Assembly (NCBI RefSeq): GCF_001039355.2
Contig: NW_019775422.1
Location: forward strand, 209,087 to 273,086
Direction of reading: 5' to 3'
DNA: 64,000 nucleotides
From: Lingula anatina
Lineage: Eukaryota > Brachiopoda > Lingulata > Lingulida > Lingulidae
The notes below the pieces were generated by a model. The model ran no database searches. It was not told where the DNA came from and worked only from the letters and a program-made list of their open reading frames with translations. Positions 1-45,500 of the stretch are shown here, one piece after another (positions within the stretch are counted from its first letter, which is position 1; each line of letters starts with the position of its first letter). A program made the translations under genes and the position numbers.

Positions 1-149
1 TTCAAAATAAAGTAGTGAGTGATACAAAGTGGTTCATTTTAATGGTAAACCAGAGCAATTGTTTACCTTTCTTTCACGTTTTAAAGTACAAAAACTAATA
101 AGAGAAAAATTCATTTGTGCGTGTACACACATACACACACCCTACTTAC
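1..149 (-). other. NF1: NF1 intron after exon 57
   Basis: Begins with the donor GTAAGTAGGGTGTGTG on the minus strand and contains a short TG/AC-rich run (about 118-141). It continues past the window edge. No further exon is visible in these 149 bases. Confidence 0.8.
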
Positions 150-31572
<31,423 letters not shown>

Positions 31573-32969
31573 CGCACTAAAGTGAGGTAAAATTTTATCG
31601 TAATTCATCGAAAAGGAGAGACAGCATGCCCGCCATCTTACTTTATTTTGGTTAAAACTGCGCATGCTCAATTCAATTTGCATTCCATATAAGGAAAACA
31701 GGCAATAATGTGTTTTACGTCATGAGTGTGTAAAGTCAAGTTGCTTCCGGCCCAAGGCAGGGGAAACGCTGTGCATTATTGTGAAAATGAAAACACTCCA
31801 ATATTTATACGTTTTTATTTTAATATAAATCAGTAAAGCAATATGTGTATTGACTGGCCTATAAAATTTCTTTCTTTTGCTGTGTGAAAAATCATGTTAC
31901 ACTTGCAGGCCCCCTTTTTTCCAACCAAATGCGATTTTTAAAACAATTTATGCAAAAAAAAAAAATAATAATAATAAAAAATAAAAGTTACATCACTGTT
32001 TTCAAATATTTTTCACCCTGGGTTTCAGAATTTCTAACAAACTCATCTCTGTTTTCAGGATGTATATGCAGTTTACAATCAAACCAAGTCAAACTATATT
32101 CATTCTGATAGGTTACAGAGAGCATTACGTACCAGTATTTATCTGTAAATGTACATGCACATTGATGCACTGGTATTTGCTACCAGGAAATATGTTTTCT
32201 TATTTTTTATTATGTACCAGTACACATACAACAGTATAAAAAGCACCACAAATAATCAATCACATGTTTACATGCTGACAGTGACGGCAAGTCAGTGAGG
32301 TGTCTCTGACGCTCGCTTCATATAAATGTAAAATCATTTTCAGATTCGATTCTTTCAAATCGGACTTCACTTGCAATAAGCTTTGGTAAATTGCATTTTC
32401 AGTTTTCCGTTTTAATTAAATAGTTAACCTGATGTTTAGCCTGAATCTTTACACACGAATGCGTACGGAAAATGCGCAATTTACAAATACACTGTACGTT
32501 AGCTTAGGACTGATGTGGTTGAAAAAAGATGCTTGGGGTGCTAAAGATTCTATATCTAAGCGGGGGAGAGGAAGGAACAACTAATAAATCGGCCTGCATG
32601 GTCATATATTTTGTTTGACCCATCGAAAATCTGCAATATTAAGTGGAATAAATTCCCCTGTTGGGTATTTGACTGTAACGGGATACAACAGATTTGTTCT
32701 TGTTTGATATTTTTCCGTCTAATAATATAAGAAGGGGTATATATTGTTGATTTTTGGAAATGCACCAAAATCGTATTTTCTACATGTATGTCTACATATC
32801 CTGCAAAACTAATTATCTTTGTAAATTCAGACCCTAAAAATGATAACATACATCAAAGAAAAGTACTTGATGTCGATATTTCCTTCCAAAATGTCGAGGA
32901 CGGCAAGTGGTGTCAGTTACTTGCCAGGTATTCAGAACTTAATTTATAATAATAATAATAATAATAATA

Positions 32970-33023
<54 letters not shown>

Positions 33024-33581
33024 GAAAATCTATAAACGGTCAAATCAAAGTGCAGGGATGAGTCGAACAAATAGTTGGGCAAAATTGCTTCTTATTTGAG
33101 AAAAATCCTATTTGGCGGGGGAAATTACTGAAAAAATACGTTTAAACTCTTCTGTGCAACTAGCCGCAGTGCCAAGTGTGCGTGTTTTGATAAAAGATGG
33201 CAGCAGCATAGTTTATAATGAAAGTAAGATTATTGTGAAAAACATGTTCATATTTTGTCTGTATATTGGAGTCATTGATTCATTTGACAAAATGAGGTTC
33301 ATTACCACAAGAGTAGTAAAAATTTTAATGAATGGAGCATATATGCTTCAAAGTGGGCATATGAAATGAACTATTTTGGTCCTTTTTCCATTCGCGCAAG
33401 GATACATGGGGCCGGTGCGTGGACTACTTGCACATGTGTTTATCATATCTTAGCATTCAGGTTGAGTGCAAGTGATCAGGCAGAATACGATGTTGGCGAG
33501 GCCAGGAATGTTGTGAAGGGGAAGTTAAGTTGCTTGATCATCTTGAATCTTACTGGAGGTGTCTGCTCCAGATGGATTGGA
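31573..33581. promoter_or_regulatory. NF1 / TMEM132 head-to-head intergenic region
   Basis: About 2 kb between the two start codons, containing both 5' UTRs and promoters. On the NF1 side the sequence shows a YY1-like AAGATGGCGGG on the minus strand (31629-31639), an NRF1-like TGCGCATGC (31659-31667) and an ETS-like CTTCCGG (31744-31750). All are typical of TATA-less housekeeping promoters. On the TMEM132 side an AAGATGGCAGC occurs about 390 bp before the ATG (33196-33206). The (AAT)n/(ATT)n palindrome lies between. Transcription starts were not determined; motifs were matched by eye. Confidence 0.5.
32947..33023. repeat. (AAT)n-(ATT)n perfect inverted trinucleotide repeat
   Basis: About eight AAT units run directly into about seventeen ATT units. 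The strand is therefore self-complementary over about 25 bp per arm and could fold into a hairpin. It lies 560-635 bp upstream of the TMEM132 start codon. Confidence 0.95.
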
Positions 33582-36500
33582 ATGGCTGATCTGTGGCCGA
33601 TTTGGGCATATCTCTGGACATCAGCTTTGCTGGGTGAGTGTATTATTTGTTTGTCAGAGGCTGCAGTTAATCCTCTGTAGTTCGTCTGCTTAAAAATGCA
33701 ACTCGTTCGTTATAACATAAAGTCAGAGCATTCCCCAAATAACTAGATTGCGCATGGTATTTGCTCTGAAATATGTGGGTTTTGCCTTATAAAAGATGAT
33801 GGGAAATCACCGTTTTATTATTCAATTTATTGTATCCAGTGATATTGTATTAAATGTGTGAAATAAGTTATCTGAAGTGCCGGCGTGCAGTTAGGATACA
33901 CGTTAGACCGTTTAATGAACATCGTCTTCAAGTGTGTTGTCCTTTATTAGCGTAGTTGAATAAGGCACTATTGGTTTTGCATGATGTGATCAAGTCAAAA
34001 GGAGTCAAGTTGAAAATCAATTATTGCAAATTTATGACTTTGTATGATAAATATACTTTGTTAATTTATGTATCTATTTGTTGGAATTATAATCGCAGAT
34101 ATGGTACAAAAAGTTGATACCTGTAAAAAATTCTGTGGAGCATTTTTCTTTGGATTTTTATATAATGATACAGTTTTGAAAAAAATATAAAAAAGTATTT
34201 ATTTTTTTAATATGAATTTTATGTGTAAAGATTGAATACTAATTAAAATTATGTCTTCCTTCAGCTTTTTAACTTTTAAGTTGATGTAGGGAGAATTTAG
34301 TAATTTTTGGTCATCTGAGTATTTTTCACTAGAAAACATTTGAGTCTTAATTTCGTTAATACGTGTAGACAGTAAAGTTAAAAATACAGTGGTCAACGAC
34401 AAATTATTATATATTTACAGTTTTCCATTTGATGAACCATCTCTTCACAAATTCGCTTTGATCAGTAGGATACCAGTCGGTTTCCGTTTGATTCTTATGG
34501 TTCTAACCAGTGTGATAAGAGTAATAGAAGTTTTAAGAGATAGAGATTACTGCAAAATCAGGTCATGGTTGTTTAATTTTGTATTTAAGGCTAATCTAGA
34601 AGTTGTATGAGCAAACAGTCTCATCTACACACCCCAAGGAGGAATTGATTAGGGGTGGTATTAGAACAACATAGCTATGTTGAAAGTAGGGGCTAGGCAA
34701 GCTGGTTATTTTACCTTCTAATTACACCTGACAGACAGTTCACTTAAAGGGTTCATCTCCATTACAGAGCACAATTTTTGATGTTTTTCAAACACTGGGT
34801 TATAAAGCTCTTTGATCAGTTCTAAATTGTTTCACATTTAATTAGTTCCTTTCAATTTTCATGCAGTTAACCATATACTTGTACTCTTGTCCTATGCTAT
34901 TAAGTGTCTGTCTCATATTTCTTTAGGAGCATTATGTTTAGGCAGTGGTTTTCCTTCCTCTAGTTGCTCTTGATTGCTTCTCATTAAAAGGAGACTGGTG
35001 ATCATAAATAATTCAAGTAAAGCGCCCCTTATCTGCCTTGGTTTGAGTTGTTTTGTGTTGCATTCAATAGGACCTGGAACCTGATGCCTGATTAATGCTG
35101 GAAGATATATGGCTAGAGTTCAAATATACTGGTGTGGATATCAGTTCAGAAGCTGAATAAGAACTTATATCTTTTAGCTGTGCCCCACTGTAATAAGAAA
35201 TATGTAATATTTTTTCAAGAACTATATGCCTACTTTCAGGTTTTAAAATTATGTCAAATGAGAAGTTTAATTTCAAGTTGTTAATTAAATTGTTTACAAT
35301 CTTTCCAAAAAGGTCGTCTATGTCAAGAGAATATCGGTTGTGGATGAAAGTTTTAATATAAATTGTATTTTAAAGGCAATTGGGAATTGATGATAGAAAG
35401 ATTTTTAGAAGGTTATAAAATTACTCACAACAGAGGTGGCATTTTTTAGAGCTTTTGTTTGTGTTTTTCAGGTTTGTCCCAGGCTGTTGATGTCACTTTC
35501 AGTCATCTGGGGGATGGTTACTTTGTCAAGTCACCATTACTCAAAAAGAACAATCATGACCGCCAAGTCCAGCAGGAACTGTTTGTGGTGCCGACGGCAG
35601 GCAAAGTGGCCACCTTAAGGGCTAGCTATGGCCCTCTTATTGCAGAGGGCTCCACACCACATTTCTATGCCAATAAAACCAATGCATCAGCCCAACAGCC
35701 GACAGGACTGCTATTTCCAGGAATGGATGTCAGTGTTCACATCATCAGAAAGGAGATACCACACAATTCTGCTACAGTTTTGGTGCTTTCCCATGCTAGT
35801 CATGGAAGCCAAAGAAACAAGTACAAGACTCGAAACCGACAAAAGTGGTGCTTATCAGTCTATGTACAGAAAGACTTGAGTGAAGTTTCCTCCTCTTGCG
35901 AGATCAAAGAGGATGATCCTTTATGTTTATTAAAACTCAGTTTGCCAACAGCATGGTGGAATAATTCAACTGTCACAGCAAATGTCTACCATTCTCTCCA
36001 CACAGTGGATATTAATTCTCCCTGTGTCAGTGCTACAAACTCAATCCTGCCCAGCAAAACTAAAGAAGAGGATGTTTTACACATACAGAAGCATTTTCTC
36101 TCATCTGTGATTTTAGTTCCCAATAAACCCTCTGCGCAATCCCTGGATGTGAGATACCGTAGGGTCCAGGGGGATTTACTAGTCATTGATATTCCCACAG
36201 AAGGTTTCCCTGCAGGAGCCACTTTTGAAGTTCCAGTCTTATTACAGGCAGAGTCCTACCTTAGAGCCTTTTCTATACAGTAAGTGTTTCACCTTCAATT
36301 TAACCATTTTTATTTTTTATCAGAAATTAAATTTCAACAGTTGGTGTTATGTATAAATATTACTTTATCTATGTAAAGTGTCTTTCTTTCTTTTGTTTTT
36401 TGACTGAAATATATGTATATTCATTACAGCACAAAAGCAAGAAAAGGTCTTAGAATTCTTGATGCCAAGTCCTCAAACCCTAGTATTTGGAGGGTGCAGC

Positions 36501-39500
36501 TCAGTTTGAACCACAAGCATAAAAGTGGCATGGTTACAGCATTTGTCAAAGATGCAGAACATTACACGAAGAAGTCAAGGTAAGTTGTGGAATTATAATT
36601 TCTTGTCACTAATAATTCTTATTTTATTATATAATCCTAGTACTTTTTGTGTTTAGTTTGAGATGACCATCAACTTAAATACATTATTCATGCTACAAGT
36701 CAGAGGGAGATAATTTTCTCTCTTTTTTTCACGCATCTCTTAACTTTCTAATGTCCTCAGCTTCCATTGGGAATTGGTTCTCTTGATACCTTATGCGTTT
36801 TCCATCATCAAGGCATGTTTCATTACTTGGGGCTGCTTGCTTGCTTGATTTATACATGTTTGTAAATCTATGTAAACTGGCTTCCAGACAGACTATATAC
36901 ATTGCACATTTCTAGCAAAATAGGGGCTTAATTCTCTGCAGTATGAACTGGGATCCCTAGATAGTAACAGAACTCATTTTGATTGCTATAACTCAGCAAA
37001 CTTGGTCTTTTCATATTACCTGATTTAAGCTGGCCACTGAAGGGGTAGTCTTCAAATGATGATAGGGGAGCGGTTTTGTAAATTGCATGGTAAAGTTGCC
37101 ATTCTTTAAAAAGGATTATCAGGTGACGCAGATGATTATAGGAAGATGTAAAGGAGTATGATATAACTCATAAGTCCCTGTATCTTACTTTACTCAATCC
37201 TATCAATATGGTCAGTGTAAGATGGGCTTTCCTTATCATTATCTGATGCTAAGACAAACATACTCAATTGATCGTAGAACCTTTCTCAACAGCAGAGAAT
37301 TAGAATTATCTGAGGGAATTAAGGGGGCTCAGCTGCAGGAAAAATGTTCATTAGATGTGTGGATATTGGTTGTCCATCTGTCATGCGGCATTCTTGGGCA
37401 TGTTGAATATATAGAAGATATAAACCAACTGAGCATTTGCGCTACAAATATTTATCTAAATGAACAGTAAATGTCCCTGTAACTGTAGACAACAGTGCAG
37501 GTGTGAAGGAATATTGATAACACAGAATCCATTTCCATCTAATAAGAGGGTTAATCTTACTAAATGGGAGTGTTAGACCCTGTTAATATTTCATTCCCTG
37601 GTCTATGGACCATTACCTACACTGAAAGGCTTTAGAGAAAAGACGGTTGAGCTTTTTGTTTACTCCTTAGTGTCAGAGGTGTTGGCCTTTTTTGTCTGCA
37701 TTAATTTCAAGAGTTGCTGTTTAGTTTCTTGTATCATAGTCCAGGCATTTTGCATGACTTACTTTGTTATTTAATATTTAGGAGAAATGGAAGCCATTGA
37801 ATCGAATATGATAGATTGTGTCCAAATGGAATAGATCAATCAATCATTGCATTTTCTAATCAACTTGTAGTCAGACACCTCAACTCTGTAACAGGTTTGA
37901 AAAGTCCCATATTTCATCACTTCATCTCCTAAAAGTAGGAAGGAACAATGCATTTGGGGAAACATTAAGATTATATTTGTGCAGTAGTCCACAAAATTAA
38001 ATTGCAGTCAGGTAGAAACTCTTAAGCTTGTTATTCTACCACCCCTCTTTTTTCTTCTCTCCTCATTCCTGGCTCTGCAGTATGTGGTCTCAAGTTGTTT
38101 GTATTCATAACATGCTTCTTCCAACTATTGACAGGGCCAGACTGAAGGGTCTTTCTGTAAACTCTCCTATCCAATTTCAGCACTAGGGCACTTGACCTGG
38201 AATGCAACAATGGAAAAAGCTCTTTTGTACCTCTGATTGTTACTTAAAAAAACTTTTTAAGTTGTTTCAATTAATATTAGTATATGGTATGTTGGAATTG
38301 AAGGGGGAACATGAAAAATGTGTGTGGGTTTTGCTTTAATATTTTTTGTTCCATGTTTCAACTAGACTTATTTCACCTCAGATTTTTTAATGTGGGTGAC
38401 TTTAGCAGTATGTAAATCATATATGAGAATTTCTACAGGCGCACCTTATTTAAATGTCAGTTTTTATGAAATTTAAAATCAATCCCCATGCCCTGACTTT
38501 TTTTTTTTCATGTCATTGTTTTCCCTGTTACTTGTGTTTCTGATATTGCATTGTAATAGTATTTTTAAACAGGGGTGTTAAATATTATAATAAATATGAA
38601 TTCGTATACCATTTGAAATTTCAGTGTTCAAGAGGTTTTGCGTTTCACAGTGAAAGTGGATGATGATTTTGAAGATGAGCAGACAGGAAGACTTGCCTTT
38701 GGCATTGAATATAAGAATCCTATTAAAGCAAAGAAGAAGCATAGGCAAAAAAGAAATAACTGGAGTGCTAGAGTGGTTGCTAGAATTCCATTATATCCAG
38801 ATACTGAACAAACAGTTATTCCAGTGACACATGTAAGTGGGGAAGTATTTAGTATATTATAACAAATATATAATTTATATCTTAAATTATATTTGGTTCA
38901 ACACTTTTTTTGCCTTTTTTAATTTTATTTTTTATAATATTCTGTTTTTTATGTGTGATTACTGTTCTGTTAAAGGTAGATAGAGAGGTAGACTGTTTTA
39001 AGAAATACCAACACCTGCATGTCGTTTAGCATACCCTCTGTTCAGATTTGGTCATTGTCATCTCATTTCTGTTTGAGCTTTATATACTGAACATAAAAAC
39101 CAGCTGATTAGCCTATAGCTAGTCTTCGGGAGTTTAAACCTCAAGCTCTCCATTCCTCTTACAGATAAACCTTTCATTCTGTTTTATGGGCTATAAAATT
39201 GAAAATATTTTAACCAGGCATAAAGATATATGGATCCTGTGCATATTAATGGGTAGGCTTGGAATATATTCATGAATAAAGTACTGTCATGCACCTGAAT
39301 TTGCTAGACATGAAAATGTGCATGCTTAATCATAATGACAGTGCAAGAGCTATCATGACAAAAGAAGATGAAATACATAAATACTCATTAACAATAAGTA
39401 TGGAGCTTCAAAGGGACCACAAGCTCCTATTCATGTTACAGTGCCATTAAAGTGTCCTTTAGTACCTGAATCTCTCTCTCTCTTTTATTGTGGAGAGGTA

Positions 39501-42500
39501 CACTTGAACTATCAATTTCAGCATGCTATGTAATGTGTATTTGAGAATGAAAAGGTCTTTTCACAATGGTTGTATTACTTAAGTAGAGATGGTTAGTTTT
39601 ACCCCTGTGGCCATAATAAATTGAGGTTGTTTTGAAAGTGGGCATTCTACGGCCATTTTGACTTTACCAGTGCTTTAGACTTTAGATATGTTGTGTACCG
39701 ACATACCTTGGCTAAGACAGAATAACTGAGGTTGAAATCAAAATAAACTTATATACAAGTAATCTAAGGTTGTTACCATTGGCTAGACTTCAACAGCCTT
39801 AAAATACTTTATTTTTATTGTACCTCAGATCACAAGTCAGACTGATTTCAACCACCTCTTTTCACTCTGAGGTCCAAATAATCCAAATACCACAGCATAT
39901 TGGGTTAATATATGGCAGTAGGTGAAGCATGTGCTAACATTTATATCTTGGGGACTAGCAGAAGGGAGATGAATAACTGCACATTTTCAGTAATGGTGTT
40001 CAATACAGAACTTGAATAAGAAACAGCGTGAGATAATATGGTTTGGTAAATTAGAATGGAATGAAAATGGATTTTTGGGAGGAAGTGCAGTATATCTATG
40101 CATATTTGCCAAATACGCCCCAAGAAAACTCATACACAACAACTTGCTCTTGTTATTTGGATTTTGTTGATATTGTTTAATTTAGAGAATAATTACTAAA
40201 ATATTTTATTAAAAGCATCAAGATTTTAGGGTTGGTGAGAAAAACATACATATTTTAAAGTATTTTTTTTTTTTCATTACAGAACACAGAACTGATCAAT
40301 ACTGCCATTTTAACTGGAAAGCAGCAAATGTTCCCCCTGAATGTCTTTGGTGTGAGCAAAGGAGGTACTGTTAAAGACATCAGGGCAACCTGTACCTGTG
40401 TATCTAATATGCCTGATGCATTAAAGGTGAGTACATGTAGTACAGATACATTTTTACACAACTTTTGTTTTGATTCTGTTGTTGCTTTGAAAGATTATGC
40501 ATTGTTCTCATAATATAATATTTATGATTATTTGAGAACCATAATATATCAGTGGTGAGGAAAAGTATTCATTATTGGATGGCAAGTAGATGCCCCTGGA
40601 TGAAAGTTTTTTTCAGCTCAGTACTTAAGGTATTGAGCCCATTTACAATCCCTGGCACAAGCACACATGCGATCATGTGCTTTGAGATTTAAGAAATTGG
40701 CCTAATCTCATAGAAAAATGCTTTTTGTTCTTCATCTTGTGTTATTCAAGTGGTAGTGTTTTAGATAGTATGTTGTATACATGGGAATCGATCTTTCTGA
40801 GCCCTGAGAGCATCAAGCAGTTGTTACTGAAGAAATCCATTCCACTGGGTGCCACCACATCGCAGCTTTTTCCAGGGGTACTTTACACAGTTATGTTGAT
40901 TTCCATTATAGTGTAAAAGCTTACAGGAAATGTTTCCTCTAGAGATGGTCCAAATGTGCTCATTTCCAACAGCGATTTTACCAGTTTATTCCCAATAGAT
41001 ATCTTTCTGGTTGGCATTAGTGCCGAGTTGAAAACTAAACTACACCTGTGATCTGACCTGTGTGGGCTTTCATGATAGAAGAAAGATATTGATTACAGCA
41101 CTGTTTTAAAACATAAAGAGACCAATTAGTCCAGAAGATTTTAACAGGACCAATGAACCAGTCAATAACACTATCTATGCCTTTGAAACAGGTTGTGTGC
41201 CATTAAAAATGGTTTATAAATATGGAATGAAAATTGAAAGAGGTACGGACTATCATCTTTCATTAATTTATGTAAAAGCTGAGAAGACTGAGAAGAAGCA
41301 CTTTCGAAACTCCAAATGTTTTATACTATGTGATCTAAACTGAATGATGAATTAATCCTAGGAAAAGGTATTTTGCCTGTGAAAAAAAGCCCCATGTCTT
41401 GCTGTCATTTCATGTTGTTTTGAATGTAGTTCTGATTGGCAACTTGTAGCAGCTGGATATTTTTCATTTCATTGATTTCAATACAACGTTGATTGCTGAT
41501 GCCTTTTTCTTGTATCCATAATCAAATCAGTGCTTTGTTAATGAAAAACTAAATATTGATCTTGCAAAGCACAATGTTCAATTATTTTTAAGGTTGGTTG
41601 CAATAATATCAGATATCGATTGTCATATTGAGAGCAATGTGATAAATTCTATTATCCAACCTTGTATTTGAAAGGATTGAAAGATAGTGCCAAGAGGCAT
41701 CCCATAGCTAATAATTGCTGCATTTGCAACTTCAGTCAGACAAAAGTTCATTTTTCTGACAGTCTACTAGAAGCTGCAGAAAAACACAACTGTATGCAAG
41801 TTAAGGGGGGTCTAGACTTACAACACTGTCATCATTTTGTTAAAAAATTGTTTTCAGAAAACCCAGACAACATTATGTTTCAGATATCATTAAAAAAGTA
41901 GTCTTCTTTTGACTTTGTTTGTACATGTATGTAATGAGAAACATTGTTTTTTAAAATGCAAGATGGCTTTGGCAAATTTCTGATTTATGTCACTTGTAAC
42001 TGAATAATAATAACTAAGGCTTATGTTTTGTTTATTTCTTGGTTGTTTTAGGTGTCCAGCAGTTGCCTTGATGTGTATTTAGACGGCACAGAGAGCACAG
42101 GGAGTGATCAAGTCACTATCACTCTGTCATGTGGGACCTTCTCTCAAGAACTAAATTTTAGAGTCTGGGTGCCAGATTTTCCTCTTGAAGTGGTTCTGTC
42201 AGACAACAAACTCAGTCAGATCAAGGCTTGGAAAGTGCCGCCAGGGAGGAAGAAGAGGTAGGACCTGTGCAGGAACTTTAGTGATAAAATCTTGTCTATA
42301 CAGGAGGCAGTGAATTATTCAGAGTTGTAGTAGTAGGGTGTTTTTTTTTTCCTGGCTAGTCAATAACATAGCTGGGCCAAGATCAAAGTGCCTTGCAGTT
42401 CAGTAAAAAAAGAGAAGTGTTGAGCTTCTGATTCTTTCTTTGTGGGTAAGGTGGTGGGTTATCTTACTGAAGAGCAACAAAGCAAGCAATAGTTTTCAGC

Positions 42501-45500
42501 AGTTTTTAAAGGTCTTTTCTTTTTATAAAAAAGTGAAATATAATCAGTCTTCATTGTGAATGTAAGGTTAACATAAAGATTTTTGTTGATGTTGTTGTTG
42601 AGAAATAAAAGATATCACAACATGGACACAAAAATTGCAAACAAGCATGGTGTGAGGTTTTAGAAGTACAGGACTGGGCCACTGAATCTAATCCACAATT
42701 GTATTCTGACATTTACAAACTTAGGGGGTTTATGCATATACCAGTAAATATAAAATGCCAAGTGTTCACTTCAAAGGCCAGTCAGTCTCATAATGAAGAA
42801 GGGCACGGCATCCTGGAATGAAAATATATCATAGATTCTTCAGTGTTTTAAGAGGAAGCACTTGTATAACAAAAAAATGTGACTTTTTTGTGGATAATGT
42901 TCAAGAGGTCTCCTTAAGTGGCGTCGCTTTGAAAAATGTGGAGGAAATTAGAAGTTTAATGGGGATGGTAACACTTTGTTTGGTAGTAAAATGATACCAT
43001 CCCTTTGTTTGTAGTTGATTTATTTTTCTAGGTAGTATTTAATGCTTGAAAAAATTAATGTGGTGGTCCAATAGTGTCTTCTATGCCAGTTTATGTAGCA
43101 TTTAGGTGTTTGGTCCCGTATTTGTGGCACATTAATTTAATATCTTCAATGATGGATGGGTCTGGCAATAGAGCTGGTGTGGAAAAAATGCCTCTCAATA
43201 TCACAAAAGAGGGAGGGCAGGGGGTCAAATACCTGTTAAAGGAACCTTTGATGTACCTGCGTGCCTGCTATAAACTGGTTTGGGACTTGATAGGAGTGCA
43301 GCGGAGCAAAGCCAGACGTCACTTCATACGGTCCTCACTCTAGGCTGTATCATGTCAAAAGTAATAAATCCCAGTCAGTGATGGATGCTAGTACAATTCA
43401 ACCACTATCCAAGATGTATCAAGATAGGATGTGGTAAATAATAGGGCTGGAGAATCAAAGGGGTTGGTATGTGGTCCATGCAACGTACACTGTGTTACTC
43501 AATATCAAGTCCAATGTTCTCTTTTTTTTTTTAATGGTTTAAGCTCATTCGGTGTAACCAGTCATATTTATAAACAAATATCGGTGTCCAAATAGGTTCT
43601 ATTGGAGTGCATTTTGTACGAATTGGATGACGTTCTCACCAATATTGAGTGAAGGAGTTATCTTTTAAACCCTTGATAAACAGTGGCACATCTGATTCCC
43701 AAAAGTCATGTTTCCATTTTCAGCTATAGAGATATTGATTAGTTCTTGTACAGTTAGTGGTATCTGTTTGCCTCAGCATGGGGGATAACCTTTCTGTAAA
43801 CCACTCTCAGCCACATATTTTAACCACAATTTTCCATGAAGTTATTCCATTCAAAAGAGACCTATTTGAAACCCATGACCAATATTTGTTACATAAAGTT
43901 AACAGCACAGTCAGTTTTTACATTATGGAAAGGATACTGGGAAGAAAACATCTTTCAGCAGTCCCTGCCTGCTGTGTAACAAAACACCACTGTGAATCCT
44001 TTGATTTCATCACATTCACTGCATTTGTTTTCTTTTACCTGCTCCAGCCAGTTGGGCTGCCATTCAGTCAAGCATACTTTCACAAACACATGAAAATGCC
44101 ATGGAAACAGTTTTTTAATTGATATTATGAACATTAGAAAATGTGTGTTGCTTACCCTCAGCTGGTTACATTTCTACTCAAAACCAAACGTATTCGGAAT
44201 GTTACACTTTGTTCATATTACAATATTTCAGCAGCTCTATATTTCTAAAAGATATATTCTTGTGCAGCTGTGTAATAATTAAAATTAATTTTTGTCTTAT
44301 AGAGAAACTGGGCCAGTAACTCATGGGCTGCTCATGCAAAAGTCCCGCAAGGGGAAGACATTTGCAGACAGTGCAGAGTCCAACAATCCATGTCGGTTAA
44401 GGTATCAGCAGTCTTTAGTGGAAGTCTATGCAAAGTTCCGCATCCCCAGAGGTGACAGAAATGAATATTTACCACTGAAAAAAGCCTCAGTGCGTGTAAC
44501 AGATCTCATTGCCAACCAGTTGAGGATAGCTGATTCAAGTATTGCTGACCTTCGTGGCCGTTTGGTGGAAGGAAAACGCCAAGGACTTACTGAAGTTCAA
44601 GTAAGAGATTGATTTTCATTAGATTTTTTGCTATCAATTTGTATTTTAAGACAAAGGTCAGCAGAAACAGATCTTCCTTGGTTGATATATAAACTAGAGG
44701 AAATATAAATTGCTTTATTTTGATGGTTCTTTGAAATAAATTCATAAGGAAGACAGAACAATAAAAAGAGAGAAAATAAAAATACTTTTTGGTGTATCTG
44801 TTACGTGATTTAAAATGCCTTGAGTTATATTGGTTAAAGCAATTTCATCACAAATTTCTACGCCAGGTTCTATCTCCAAATGGACGTGTGGTGGGTGCGT
44901 GTGAAGTGCGTGTGGGCACTGACAAAGTATCCCTGGAAAAATTATTGGTCACCATGGTAACTAATTTAAGTGTAACCATAGACCCCTGGCAAGAAATGGC
45001 CAACACCTATGTAGCTAACATCAAGATAGAACAGCAGCTGCAAAGGAAATACCAGGTAAATTGACTGAAGGGCCAGTGCTTTATTTCTGTGTAACTTTTC
45101 CTTGCATAAATGATATTCAGTTTGGTCGATTTGTGCTCTTTGCATCTCTGACAAGTGGTGCTTAAACATCAGAATTTTGGCAAAGATTCAAGTTTGTATC
45201 ATTTCATCTGCACAACTTTACCTAGACGTGTATGGGAGGTAATATTTTGGAATTTTATGTCAGGTTGAATGGACATAAAAAGTTCCAATGCTAATGGTCA
45301 GATATTTGGAAGGTCTGGTGTTTTGGAGGAGAACTATATTTCCCTTTAAATTCTTGTGTATACATGTCTTTAATTGATATAAAACAGAGATGTTTATGCA
45401 TAACCTTGGAACAAGCAGACAACTGTGCATGTGTCTGTAAATGGGGAAGGAAACATACTTCCCCCGCATGGCGGGAAGTGACTATGAAAACAAGTAAGCA

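Noticed and set aside
35459-36283. Single-exon protein of 274 residues starting at an ATG at 35459
   Set aside because: The first residues are intronic; a CAG acceptor at 35471 and signal-peptide exon 1 at 33582-33633 give a better TMEM132 start, and the end runs past the GTAAGT donor at 36280.
43757-44122. Plus-strand frame of 121 residues in TMEM132 intron 6
   Set aside because: No similarity to TMEM132, no acceptor/donor pair in frame with exons 6 and 7, and composition like the surrounding intron.
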